From Glossina fuscipes (taxonomy: Eukaryota > Arthropoda > Insecta > Diptera > Glossinidae), in NCBI RefSeq assembly GCF_014805625.2, contig NW_023998416.1, positions 33,878,752 to 33,942,751 of the forward strand: DNA of 64,000 nucleotides. Direction: 5' to 3'. Shown here piece by piece: positions 36,896 to 48,679 of the stretch; positions within the stretch are counted from its first letter, which is position 1, and every line of letters begins with the position of its first letter. The notes beneath the pieces are model-generated. The model did not search any database and had not been told where the DNA came from. It worked only from the letters and a program-made list of their open reading frames with translations. Position numbers and translations under genes: made by a program.

Positions 36896-37125
36896 TATTC
36901 TAAGTCGTCGTATGGGGAGTGATTGAAAAAATAGACAGATCCGAACCATTTTCAATAGCGTTCGTTGTTGAAACCAAATTTCATCAAAATATCTCAACTA
37001 CGACCCGTAGCTTGGAACATAAAATTACATGGACATACTTCGATGGACAAACGTACAACATCAATTCAGTATGCGATTCTGAATCGATTCGTATAACAAG
37101 ACTACCTTCAGCGTGTTACATACTA
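36890..37125 (-). repeat. Dispersed repeat R, copy 12 (minus)
   Basis: TATGGGGAGTGATTGAAAAA, GATCCGAACCATTTTCAATA, CATCAAAATATCTCAACTAC and CTGAATCGATTCGTATAAC. The ORF at 36919-37134 is the repeat. Confidence 0.75.
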
Positions 37126-37259
37126 TCGGACTAACTTAACATACGAAAGATGTTCCAACCTAATAAAAAGAAGGAAAAAATTGTTATTCAAAGCGCGCAT
37201 ATTTTGAATATAAGAATTTCTTTTATTCTTTAAGAAAGACGAAGAAGAAAATCTGTACT

Positions 37260-37660
37260 TCATTCTTGCCTTCGCATCAACCTTACAATCCCGGGTAAAC
37301 GATACCAGACTACCCTTCTCCAAGATGTATTTGCGTCGGGTGCTATATCATCTGGCATGCTTTGCTCCATTCTCCCGACTATTACTATATAAACGTACTT
37401 TACACAGCCAGTCGCAAAGCAACATCGGTTGGTTTGTATTTCCCTCATAGCAATGGTCTATGAGAAAGGAAATGCTCATATCAAGCTTCTTACATTGTAC
37501 CCCTAACCTATCTCTCAGAAAACTTGTCGCGAGGTTATAGATAGTCCAAGCCTTTGCCGTTAGCCGGCAGACACCGAAAAGTCTCTCTACCAACTGTTCA
37601 TCATTTGGCCAACTCGGTTGGCGAGGAAGAGAACCCTCCTGCGTGTTCACTGCCCAGCAG
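37260..37660 (-). other. Coding-like but unrecognised segment
   Basis: Two minus frames are open here: 100 codons at 37348-37650, and 62 codons at 37260-37448 in another frame. Local GC content is higher than in the flanks. The peptide (Trp-Thr-Ile-Tyr-Asn-Leu-Ala, Cys-Lys-Lys-Leu-Asp-Met) shows no motif I know. It is perhaps a decayed transposon ORF. Confidence 0.25.
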
Positions 37661-37894
37661 GCACAACGAGGAGGTGAGAATAGGCACGTCTATGATCTCT
37701 CTGTTACCGTTACTTCTTCAGCATCGTCACTATTGGAACCCGCTCTTTGAGCGTCTATCACTTTGTGCTTATGTAAGTGACACCTAGCAATTAATTTGTA
37801 TGCCGGTCGACTCAAAAACATTGTCTGAAACACAATTTTTGTGATATATTGATGAAGATTTCCATATAAAGCCTTATTTTAAAAACTCATTATA

Positions 37895-37955
37895 TTAATG
37901 ACTGTGCTAAGCAAAATGGGGCAAGATATTTAGAAGCGGATCGTGTTCCATTGTT
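37895..37955 (+). repeat. Fragment of dispersed repeat R (plus, 3' end)
   Basis: ATGACTGTGCTAAGC, GGGGCAAGATATTTAGAAG and CGTGTTCCATTGTTAT echo the R end. Confidence 0.35.
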
Positions 37956-38446
37956 ATTCTTCATATATATTTGACAAAAGAATTATACAATATTTCGATT
38001 ATAGTTCATCGAAAAGGACATATTCGGGCCGTTTTTAATTTTTATAAAACTTTTTATAGCCATAGGTTCCATGCAAAATGAATTTCAATCAAATGCAAAA
38101 AATGAGCTATCAAAAGACTCGGATCTAGTCGAACATAATGCGTTTTTTATATTTACATTTGCATGTGTTTTCCCTTCACATATTTTTTGATGGTCATTAG
38201 AAAACCATCAAAAAAACTCAACAAAAGTTTGCAGCAAAGAAAAATGTATTTTTAAACAGATTAATGGAAAAGTTGCACTTTTTCTCTTATCATCTACAAG
38301 AAAAAAAAAAAAAAGAAGAAAATGTTTACCTAGCTAGAAAAACATATAAATACTTATAACATATACATACATCCCTGTATGTACTTTCACGTTTCTACTC
38401 AGCTGTTTATATAATACGTTTATACATAAAACACAATAAAGCACAT

Positions 38447-38474
38447 GCACCGTGCACCGTGCACCGTGCACCGT
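38447..38474 (+). repeat. Four exact copies of GCACCGT
   Basis: A 7-bp unit repeated four times without mismatch. GA repeats follow at 38510-38525. Confidence 0.95.
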
Positions 38475-38737
38475 TTTGCAAGTATGTCGAAAGTCAAGAG
38501 AATGAAATAAGAGAGAGAGAGAGAGTGCAATTGTGCATATACTCTGTATGCATGAATGTATACTCCTCTTTATACTTTTGTTCTGTCGTAAATGTCAGCG
38601 AATACAACAAGTGCATTGTCTTCAAATGAACTGAGGTCACACTGTACTGAATGAATGCATGTTTGTACGTGCATGTGATATATGCAATGCACAGGGTTAA
38701 ATGTGTAAGTATGCGTACACGGGGACATAGTCTGAAT

Positions 38738-38763
38738 AAAAAAAAAAAAAAAAAAAAAAAAAA
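38738..38763. repeat. Long A homopolymer
   Basis: About 26 A with no poly-A-linked element recognised in front. Confidence 0.8.
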
Positions 38764-40309
38764 TAGAAAATTGTTTTTAATTTTTAATCAACGGATATCA
38801 ATGTGTGAATGTTGAAAAAGGCGACACTACGTCATTACAGTACAGGAGTCGATATAATTTTTAAGCATAAAGAGCAGAGGAAGAAGGAAGGGCAACGTCG
38901 CCTAAAGAATTTTTATTTATAATATCTCTTTGTTTTTGTTTCCTTATTCTTTCTAAATTGTTACTATTAAAACATGGGCAAGTTTACCCCTTGTCTGTTA
39001 GACAATTGCATTACATTTTTAATTAAAATTAAATTTACATCAAAAGTTTCCTTTTCTTCCGTTCCTCAAATACCTAGCGTGCTTTATCTATCCCTATATA
39101 CATTTTTCAAGATTTAATGAATGGTTTTTGTTTCAATTTTCTTTTTTGTTTTGTTTTTTTGTTTTTTTTTTTTTATTATTATTTTTTGTTATCTTCTGTC
39201 TCCTTTTTTTCATCATCTATTCTGTATTGATATAGTGCAGACAATCGTTTTTTCGTTTTTCAATTCTTCAGGCCGTATAGCGATGAGCATCACTTTCTCA
39301 GCGTGTGGTATAGCAATGAGGTGTGTGTTTTGTGTGGTTGCGATTGTTGAGCAATGTGAACAGAACTGTCTGTACAAAGAGATAAAACTATACAAAAATG
39401 CAAACGATAAAAACGAGAAGAAAAAAAATTATTTCTAAAAACAAGAAAATTGTTGTTCACCAGCTTGAGGATGTAATGTTTTCTCTAACTTTTTATTTAT
39501 TTTTATTTCCTTTAACAAAACATGACTAAAAAAAAAAAAAAAATGCGTGTTCGTGTATACATTTGCTTTTATTAAGAATTTTTCAAAAATTTCTGAATTT
39601 AATCATTGTTCGCTCCTCTTAGCATTCAAAATTAACATGAATCTTAGTGCGTATGTAGTGTGTACTTTGATCGTAACTAAGGTGAGTGAGTGCTTAGGAG
39701 GTACAGGCATAGCACTTACTCCATCATATGCACTTCTCCGTCATGCTATGGTCGCCAGGCCCCTATCTCTTTCTCCTTCGTCGCTTTTTTCGGATCCTCA
39801 CAATGTTATCTGAATAGAAGACATCTCCTGAGTGAAAAAAATACATATAGATGTCAGTCAGTCAAATGTACGCAAGACGCTGCTTTTAGTAGATTCACTC
39901 GGAGCCAAATATAAGTTCTTGCCTTTTGCACATAGAGTATCCCATCGGCTGGTGTCTCTTTGAATTACAAAAATTGTTAGTAGGAAAACGGATTTTTATT
40001 ATTAAAAATAAAAGTTGGATTTATGCCATTTATGTACAAAAAAATTACAAACAAATTGCAAATAATATACAAAACGTAAGGGATTCGGCTTAGAATGTGT
40101 ACTTTTCCTAGTCGGTCCTCAACGATAATGTCTGGCTTTTCACAAGTACTTTCGTTTATCGTCGTCTAACTTTTTCGTCCACCGAGGAATGTCTAGCGCA
40201 CAATCTGCCATTGAAGCAGTCTCATCAAACCCCTTAACACATTAGATCGAAGGGGTGACACGTAAGCTTTGTTCCAAAGAATTTCATTTATATATAAGAT
40301 ACTTAGTTT

Positions 40310-40723
40310 AAGCCACGTACGTCTGCCCCACGTCTTAAAAGTGGCATTGTAATCAATGGAGCTTCTCTTTCTAGCCTGCTCTTTCCAAATGATTCCAAAC
40401 TGTCATGTGGTCGATGTTTAGTGGCTCTGCTATTTCCTGACAGCCTGCGTGCCGGTCTTGCTCCAGCGATTTTTTCAGTGACTGCGAGGCCCATCTTGGA
40501 CTCTGAAATGCCAGGAACGGCATCGAGCAGCTCACTTCTGAATCCTTCGTTCATTCACAGCATTCTCATCGTATTCTTTACAAATTTCCCTTTTTGTATA
40601 GTAAAAAAGCATCACATAGCTTATTTCTTCAGATACGTGAATCATTTTCATATAAATATAACTTTTTACACCAGCAAAGAATGACGAAACAATCTTCACC
40701 AACAATGTAAGCTGAAATGTCAT
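40310..40723 (-). pseudogene. Mariner transposase N-terminal half, frameshifted
   Basis: The minus frame at 40532-40723 reads Ile-Ser-Tyr-Val-Met-Leu-Phe-Tyr-Tyr, then Glu-Ile-Cys-Lys-Glu-Tyr-Asp-Glu-Asn-Ala-Val-Asn-Glu-Arg-Arg-Ile-Gln-Lys. This is the first DNA-binding helix-turn-helix of mariner/SETMAR transposases. After a stop, another frame continues with Gln-Glu-Ile-Ala-Glu-Pro-Leu-Asn-Ile-Asp-His-Met-Thr-Val-Trp-Asn-His-Leu, the second helix-turn-helix. Several stops follow (TAG after Ala-Gly). The catalytic part was not found and the termini were not identified. A separate 83-codon ORF here (40303-40554) is the wrong frame. Confidence 0.7.
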
Positions 40724-41924
40724 CTTTTATACAGATGTTCGTTTGAGACAAAACCGCAGATAATTTTCAATGTAACCTAATATTTTTATATAAAAAAAAT
40801 ATGTATTGTTTATTTAATATTTATGAAAACTACGCAGCCAAGACTTAGTTAATGGGCGAAATATTCACCGGCAAATAACAATTACGTTGATTGGATCACA
40901 TAGAACAAGAAATTGGTCTCGGAGTCCAAATAAAACCTAAAATAAACGCTACTTGGAATACCAATAAGTTTCAGGGCGTACTGAAAACCGTACACGTGTC
41001 AGGAAGCCTGCTAAGTATATTCAAGAGACCGATTTTTTTATGACAGTTTGATAATAAGCTCATGGCAAAAGCATTTATGTTTAAAACACAAAGTGTGCAT
41101 TGCGTTCGTTTTTCACCTTGACAAATCGGGTAATACTCTACATAAGTGTAAGTACTGATTCCTCTTTGTTTTCGATTTTTATTAATATTTAAATGTGAAC
41201 GAGCATTTCAAATCTTTCGGCATAAATATTTTTCATTGTTGTGTATGATTTTCAATATGGATATGTGCGGACGTAGATACGTACGCATATAGTTTTGAAA
41301 TGATAACTGACTGTTTGTTTTGTGTGTATGTACTGCGCACGTCTTGTCGTTTTCTGAGCGATTGCTTGTTGCTCGCAAAGTAGACAAGAAAAAAAGAAAA
41401 GAAAAAAAAAAGAAAGAGATTATACCCGCCTTTGTATTCGCACTTTGTAACAAAGTTGGGAGCATTGTGTTCAAAGCCTTGAGGAGAGAAATGAACGGAC
41501 TTATGAACACATCTGGCAATGAATATGATATAAAATTAGATTGCGCATTCGTTGCGTTCCTCAAGTTACACAGATCTTCTTTAGGGAAGTCAAGTGTGGC
41601 TTTATTTGAATATCTGGTTTCCATTTTACTGAGATGAAATAAAGCAAGAAAGAATGTGATCAGCTTAGACCGAATCTCTTAGCACTCAAAAATTACTTGT
41701 ATATGATTTTGATATTTGTTTATGCATACACTTCAAATGTTCAAGTCGTTGTATGTAGTAAGTCCCGCAATGACTTTACTAATAAGATTTAGTTACTTGG
41801 ATATCATGGTTCTCCAATAATCGCTCGCAGGCGCTTAGTGCCTTTTAAGGGGTGTTCCTTCTTGGCAAGGAACCTTGGAACGAATTGCGGGCGAAGCCGC
41901 ACAACAAGACCCACACTTATATAA

Positions 41925-42245
41925 TTATTCATATAACGGCTTTTCAAAATAAGGTGCAATATGGGAAGCGATCGAAAAAATTATCCGATGCAAAGCATTT
42001 CCGCTAGCGTTCGTTCTTGGACCAAAACTTGTCAGTTTGCTACATTTTGTCAATATATCTCGAAAATTCTGACATAGTAGGTTGAACACAAAAAAAAAAA
42101 AAAAAACAGATAGGCAGACGGACAGACAAACTTACATACGTTCAAAAAGTGATCCTGAATCGGTCGGTGTAGTAAAAAGTGAAGGTAGATGCTACTTACA
42201 TCCGCAATAACTTAACAAATCCTTGTACCATAATTTGGGACAAAA
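41925..42245 (-). repeat. Dispersed repeat R, copy 13 (minus)
   Basis: ATTATTCATATAACGGCTTT, GGGAAGCGATCGAAAAAATT, GCGTTCGTTCTTGGACC, AGACGGACAGACAAACTTAC, GAATCGGTCGGTGTAG. An A-run of about 20 interrupts it at 42090-42108. Confidence 0.85.
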
Positions 42246-42859
42246 TTTGTTTTTTTACGTAAAATCTTGTGGTCTTTATTGCGGTTACAGCAACATTCGC
42301 AATCCATACACGTTGAAATGGATTATATATTTACCGCCAGGAGCGTGTACGCTGCTGGATACCGATGAAGATATTAAAAAGTAAAGTTACTTCTCCATGT
42401 AGGTGGTGATGCTTAATTGTTATTCAGAGATATGGAATGTTTTAAACAAAACTTGTCTGCTCCCTTACTGAACGTATACGCCATCTTTACAGCTAGACCT
42501 CTTTGCGAGTCTCTGCTAAGTATATTTAATACCTACCTCTCTAGTACGGTTCACCCCACAACAATGTGGAAGAGCACATATATATTTACGTATCAATTAC
42601 ATTGTACGATCTTGCGTCGGTAGAGCCTTTGTGGTGGGAAATGTGCGGTAAGCAATCTTCTTGAATTGTCTTCTCACACAACACAGGGAAAGCCCTCCCC
42701 GCACTTGCGCACTTTTAATTGCTTAATATAATAGTGAAAATGAAACTAGGAATTGAGTTTCTATAACACAAAATGGATATTTTTCCACAATATCATAACT
42801 ATAATTTTAACGTTTAATCATGTGGTTTTAACATGTCATCCTGAAATGTGTTTCCAAAA

Positions 42860-42925
42860 GAGTCGCAAGCAGATGGGCTGACACGGCTAAATCGATTCCG
42901 CTATTCACGCTAATCAAGGGTATGC
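42860..42925 (-). repeat. INE-1-like core fragment
   Basis: GCTGACACGGCTAAATCGAT followed by TCCGCTATTCACGCTAATC parallels the Drosophila INE-1 core (ACATGGCTAAATCGACTCCG). The following 43000-43190 is GC-richer and unrecognised; the ORFs there lack motifs. Confidence 0.5.
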
Positions 42926-43315
42926 ATGCTCTTGTGTCTTTTTAACGAGGAAGCGTTCTCATTTATATCATGCGCGCTTATCCAAATGCACACTTTGCAG
43001 ATTGGTGCCAAGATCCTTCGGGGGGAAGCTTGCGTACTTACACACATGTGGAAACCGCATTGGAAGTTTGTGTGTCCAGTCCCCAGTTTGAAGGCAGCAG
43101 TTAACCAACGTGTGACTCTTGAGTGCCGAGTACGGTCGGAGGGTATCGTGGCGGTTGTGGGTTTCATCATTCCTAAAGCGAATAATTAAGAGATAATGAC
43201 AGACCTCAACATCCACCAAAGTGGATTTATTGAGCCATACACAATAAACATATTTGAATTCTCCAGCGTAGTTTAGGCCCTTAGTTTATAGGGATTGTCT
43301 AACTATCTGGATGGC

Positions 43316-43342
43316 GCCGGTTACGCTAAATTAACCGGTGTG
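43316..43342. other. Small inverted repeat
   Basis: CCGGTTA and TAACCGG are separated by eight bases (CGCTAAAT), a 7-bp hairpin stem in GC-richer DNA. Confidence 0.4.
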
Positions 43343-44698
43343 TCGTCGGGCACCGTGGGGTTAATGCGACAAGGTATGTGCCCACTTTAAACCACCAAAG
43401 ACATCTGTACACTTCCCTTTCCTCCTACGCAAGCAATCCAACTGACATCTGTGTCACATTTCGAATATAAAATGAGTAAAAAAGTTGAACAAAGAAGTTT
43501 CACAAAAGTTTAAAAAGAGGCTGCCAATCTGAGGGAAAAGGTAAACGTTTAGAAGAGCTCAAGCAATTCAAATGGAAATGTTTGTTACCCTTTTGATCAT
43601 AGTAATGCTCTCAGCGTTCAGCAAATCTAGCCCTCTCCCGTGGTAGATGTACGACCTTCCTTTAGAGGGTATTGGTCAATATTGCTTGTTTAAGGTTCTC
43701 TCCTAATCTTGCTTCTCATTCATTTGTACCTCTTTTTGTCGGTGAAAATAAAAAAGAAGTGGGCAAAGAAGGAAGATTATGGAACCAAAAACAATTAAAA
43801 GTTGAATTTAGGAGCAAGACATCGTGTTCTGCTCTTCTTTATTTTAGCAGAGATATTTTTGCATGCAACAAAATAAACGCCAAGTGATTGTAACTTTCCG
43901 CGATTGGAACATGGCAAGTTTTGTAGACGTGTGCTCAAATTTCGGCAGTTGACGGAAGAGAATCGCGTTTTCGTAGAAAAACGGCACGTTTAAGTAAAAT
44001 TAAAGGCCGCACAAAAAGGCAGTATTTATATACTGTCAATGGTTGTGTTTACTCTTGCAAACATTTTGACAACATACCTATACCCCGATAAAAACAAACC
44101 GAAGGCGACTTGGCTAATGATTCTCTTCAAAGTGGGTTAATTGCATAACACTTTAGAATTCGCACTCGTTAAATGGCCAACTATCGTAATGGAAAAGAAT
44201 GAACTTAGCAAGCGATCCACCTTAATCTTATGCTAAATGCGCGACTTTGCATTTAATAAAATGCGCACATACTTAAATTTAACTTGACGAGCAGAAGAAA
44301 GGGTACATCTTTTCTTTACTTATCAAACAAGTTTTGAATATTTTAATCAAGTGTTTTTGAACTTTCTTGCAATTCAGGTATTGTTAAACAAATTCTACAG
44401 TTGGGTTTCTTTAAAACGGAACGTCTTATGCAATGGAGAAAATAAAATGCTTATGAAACGTAACTATACATCTCGGTAATCGCGTAAGGTGCACCCAATT
44501 TTCAATAGCGTACGTTGGGACAAGCGCGTCTACCTTCTTGTGCGGAGCAACGAGATTTACAGATGTGTTCAAACCAACGTGACATAAACGTCACAAGTCG
44601 CAAGGATTACATTTTGTGCGGCGGTTTTCTTGATTTATAAACCTTTTCTTATAAGAAGGCGGAGAGGAGAGTGTTATTGCGGTTATTGATCCAAAATA

Positions 44699-44944
44699 TC
44701 AAAGATGATGGCACAAACTCACGAAAACTGCAATAAGAAAATATATTGTTACATCTACCACAGGAGATGGCGGTAAATTCATTTTGCCATAATTTTTGCA
44801 ACATCCAAAAGGAGGTTCCAGTGAAGCATAAACTGCACGCAGTCCCCCATTACAGGGTTGAAATTTTTCTACATTTCCTTTATGGAAAAATTTGTTATTA
44901 GTGCGCAAAAGCGGAAAAAATCGGGCATGCCCACATAAAGTCAT
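44699..44944 (-). pseudogene. Possible Mutator-like transposase fragment
   Basis: The minus frame contains Asn-Gly-Gly-Leu-Arg-Ala-Val-Tyr-Ala-Ser, and 18 residues on Gly-Lys-Met-Asn-Leu-Pro-Pro-Ser-Pro-Val. Insect proteins with the Mutator-like transposase domain have N-x-R-x-V-Y-A then G-x-M-N-L-P-P-P-V at similar spacing. Only about 40 residues match, the usual Gly-x-Gly between is lost, and no ends were found. The neighbouring minus ORF (44992-45249) may be another decayed part. Confidence 0.4.
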
Positions 44945-46228
44945 AAGTGATTAAATTTTCCTAAGAATGGTGGACTCAACGACGTGGTGGATTAATTTTT
45001 TCTCAACAACATCATAGATATGGATATCAAATAAATGGACTTGGAGAGTAGAATGCGACAAGCTACTTGCGTTAATTCTGAATTAACTACGGTGAACGTC
45101 ATGACATATCGGAATAATCTTTTCTTAACGTTACCTTTTAGCGAATTAAGAGATGGGAGATAAATTGGAATGGTGGATATGCGAGATTCGGCACCAACCG
45201 AACATAATTTTCTTACCTGTTTTCTCTTATTATTAGTAACAAGCCACAATGGCTGTTGTCACGATCTTTACCTTTTGCTTGATATGATCGAGAATTGTCT
45301 GCATATTCCTATTTTTGCATTTGCTTCCGGAAGTTGGCGAATCTAAACCTCGAGTGAAGTAAAATTGTCACGAAGTGCCGCCAATTGGAGCGTATTTTGT
45401 GAAAATGTTAACAAAATCCAAAGACTATTGATGTGTGCTTTTATCGATTCGATCCATGTCCGATTACAATTTGAGTCTGCGAACGTGCAATCCTTTTGCC
45501 AAATTTGCTGCTGCGATTATCTTAAGTTTTGCGATCAGGAGAATGTTCGCCACAAACTTCACAAAGACGGACGTCAATGACGGTGTGACAATTTGAATAT
45601 AAATCCATCTGTCACGGGTAAACGTTCGCACACGTTATATTTGTTGAGTCACACATCAGTGAATGCCGTTTGATATGCTAATAAGCTATTTTTGATATCA
45701 ATTGGGAGGATTCAATACTTCCGGCATGTAGTTTTAATTATACTGTACGTAATGTTCCAAGGGGTGACGAAAACACCTGTTTCGCTAGAGCAGAATTTGT
45801 TGTGGAATATTCTTGATTGAAACCCATATACGCACACATTCACAAACAGAAGTATAAAGACAGCATGTCATCCTACGAACTTATTGAGTGAAATGTTGTA
45901 AAACCCAATCTTTTCAGTTAAACCTAAACAAAAATATGAAACTAGAGGCGTTTGAATTTCGGTTGCCTTTTTTTTAACGTTCAAACATATATCGCTTGTA
46001 TTCTTAATCAAACGCAATACTACTCGCCTTGCTACTCAAGCTTATCTTGGGCTTGTAGAATTATGGAATTAACCATCAGAAATGACAGGATAAATAAGTT
46101 CTACCGCCATAAACATAGATTGACACGAAATCGACTGGAAGTTGTGTTAAATTCAATCACTCTGCCATTGCCCCAACCGACAAAATTTAGCAAACTTGGC
46201 TTAGTTCCAATATAAAATTAAAGTTTTT

Positions 46229-46490
46229 TTATACCCTACACCGCTGCAGAGTATATTAAGTTTGTGCGGACTGTTGTAACACCGAGAAGATAGTCTCACC
46301 TTTCATTTTAGAGAGCCAGAATCATATCTTAAGAGGATCTAAGCATGTTTGCCATCTTGACGTCTGCCCATATATTCTTATGTTCAATTTACAGGTCGAA
46401 ATTTTCGAATTGTTTTAATGAAATTTGGTGCACTGACGTGTGTTGGTCTAAAGGCCTGGTATGGTAAAATGTAGGGTTTATCTCTAGTCC
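46229..46490 (+). repeat. Dispersed repeat R, copy 14 (plus)
   Basis: TTTTATACCCTACACCGCTG is the most intact 5' end, followed by AGTATATTAAGTTTGTGCGG, GATCTAAGCATG, TTTTAATGAAATTTGGTGC and GACGTGTGTTGGTC. A second, reversed end (AAGTGGTGTACGTTGTAAAA) lies at 46540. Confidence 0.85.
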
Positions 46491-46994
46491 TTCTTTGTGG
46501 TGTGCGTATCCGTATACATTTGATACATCTCGTAGTGCAAGTGGTGTACGTTGTAAAAAAGAGAAATTGAAAATTTTAGCAGATATTTATTTAAAGAAAT
46601 TTAATAGGTTTGTTTTTTCGTTTTTAATTAATCACTGTTCGCGTAAGCAATTGATCGTTGCATCTGTCATAATCGTTTCTCTCTACTTATCGTACGTTGT
46701 TTTTAATTACATGCTTTTTTCAAAATTAAATTTATTTAGATTTAATTTAAAGGAACGAATCAATTCGATACGTTCTGATCATAGGCGCTTGACGACTGTA
46801 ATATTGCAAATTTTCTTTGTCACATATACGTAGTAGTCTGTCTAATTGCGCATGTGATGGTCTTTGGAATCAATTGTGAAAAATTTTACTTGATTTTGTT
46901 ACGTCTATCTACATATATATATATATTTTTGTGATTGCGTCTATATGTGTTTTTGCTATGACGCATAACGATTACAACATCCAGCATCGCAACA

Positions 46995-47022
46995 GTGTTG
47001 TGTATTGTGCAATACACAACAC
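46995..47022. other. Perfect 13-bp inverted repeat with 2-base spacer
   Basis: GTGTTGTGTATTG, then TG, then CAATACACAACAC: both arms match exactly. It could form a cruciform or bind a dimeric protein. It is not part of any repeat family I recognised here. Confidence 0.8.
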
Positions 47023-47579
47023 GTCTCGGTTGTACAGATGTCTGCAAACACGTAGAGTGATTAAAATTAAAAAAAAAAAGGGAAATGAAAATACATTCAA
47101 AACATATGCGTTAGGCGCAGTCATTATCTCGGATGATATCCTCTTTAGCTCTTGCAAGGAAACATAGTGAATGTAGCCGAAAATGAAAATATAAAGGTGC
47201 TTGGAGAATACTTTCAATTTTCATGTTAAACTGACTTCATGACTTTTATTGCTCTACCTTTTTTTCTGAAATACGATCAGAATTAAAATCACGATAAACA
47301 CTGGGCATACAAAGAAGCGTTGCATTTAAACTTTCTTTGCTTTGACGTAACACTCAGGCAAATACGAAACATTCACAAATTGATTATCTCTTAAATATTA
47401 GCCATCGAATGGTCTGATAGGTACTTTGCGTCACTTTAGACAAGCATTTCCTATAGACGGATTAGTAGAAATATTTTTAAAAAAAAGTTATTTTTTTCTT
47501 TCAAATTATCGATTGCAAGCACCGTGGCCCAAATTTCAATCGTGAAGCTGAAAGAATTTTCTCGCTGATGTCCACTCTC

Positions 47580-47670
47580 AGTTTTCTATTTCAAATTTTT
47601 CGACCAAAAACAAGCGAATAGCGTGACGGACTGACGCGGTTAAATCGAATTAAAATCTTAAGCTGGTGAA
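47580..47670 (-). repeat. INE-1-like core fragment (weak)
   Basis: GCGTGACGGACTGACGCGG then TTAAATCGAATTAAAATC and GGTGAAGCGTACG follow the same core order, but the 'CCGCTATT' part is lost. Confidence 0.3.
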
Positions 47671-48653
47671 GCGTACGTGTACATTTGCACTTACATACAA
47701 ATATTCAAATATGAATTTTATAAGTTTCAAGTACACCTTTAACCTTAGCCTACTTTCTTGCTCGTGAGTTGTATCCCCCTTTTAAGATATACCTCCTGTT
47801 TTTTAATTTGTAATCATTTTACTCGTGGCCAGATACATATCGAAATTTCACTGCTTTACTTTACTAATGCTATATGGCGTATTCGACTTCAATTTTTGTT
47901 TGTTGGAATCAACACACTCCCATTACTTAGTGGATACATATATAGATATATATGTATATGAAATGAAAACGTATTGTTCAACTCATGCATTGATCGTTAA
48001 AGCATTTAACACTGCGATGTGTGATTATTCATTTAGCGTAATTTTTGGAAATTTTCCAAATATAACCAATTCATTTACGGTTTGTGTGTGATGTATTTAA
48101 ACATTCAATCAACTAGAACAAAGAAAAACATTGTAATTAACGAAATCCGCCATTCATTGTCCGTTCAAGTGACATGCAGTTTAAATAATTGAAAATGGAA
48201 AGTATACCTATTCCGGCGGAGAATAAATACCCGAGATTTCGCTGCTTTTTCTTAAATTCACTAAATCCATTAGCTACTGGAACCCCCAAATCATTTACTG
48301 TCTTTTTAGAAATTCCTTTAAGAATATCTATGCGTTAGGTCTACATTCCCGGCTGAGGTCTGTGCTTTACAACAAAGCTTACACGGATGGAGAGAGAGAC
48401 AGATCGGTTAATCTGAATTCTGGGAGAATTCTCGGAGGTGGATTTCTGTTCTCCGGTAGCAGGTACAAAACTTCTACTCATTGGTTTATAAGTTCGTAGC
48501 ATGAATTGCAGATGCAAGACGACTATTGATGAATCCATCGGATGTTTGTATAGTGCCAATCTTCAATTGAAGCGTGTCAAAAATTTCGTGATATTTCGAC
48601 CATTAGTTTTAAAAGTTAGAGTTCTTTTAATGACGGTACAAACAAAATGCTCT

Positions 48654-48679
48654 TCTTCTCTTCTCTTCTCTTCTCTTGT
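48654..48679. repeat. (TCTTC)n pentamer repeat
   Basis: Five units of a CTTCT pentamer. Confidence 0.85.

Noticed and set aside
40303..40554. 83-codon minus ORF, Arg/Leu-rich
   Set aside because: Wrong frame of the mariner remnant; the neighbouring frame shows the helix-turn-helix.
41208..41637. Overlapping ORFs of 138 (minus) and 105 (plus) codons
   Set aside because: Both pass through an AAAGAAAAGAAAAAA run and neither has a motif; they are shadows of each other.
42910..43219. Overlapping ORFs in GC-richer DNA
   Set aside because: No recognisable family; adjacent to an INE-1-like fragment, so probably old repeat.
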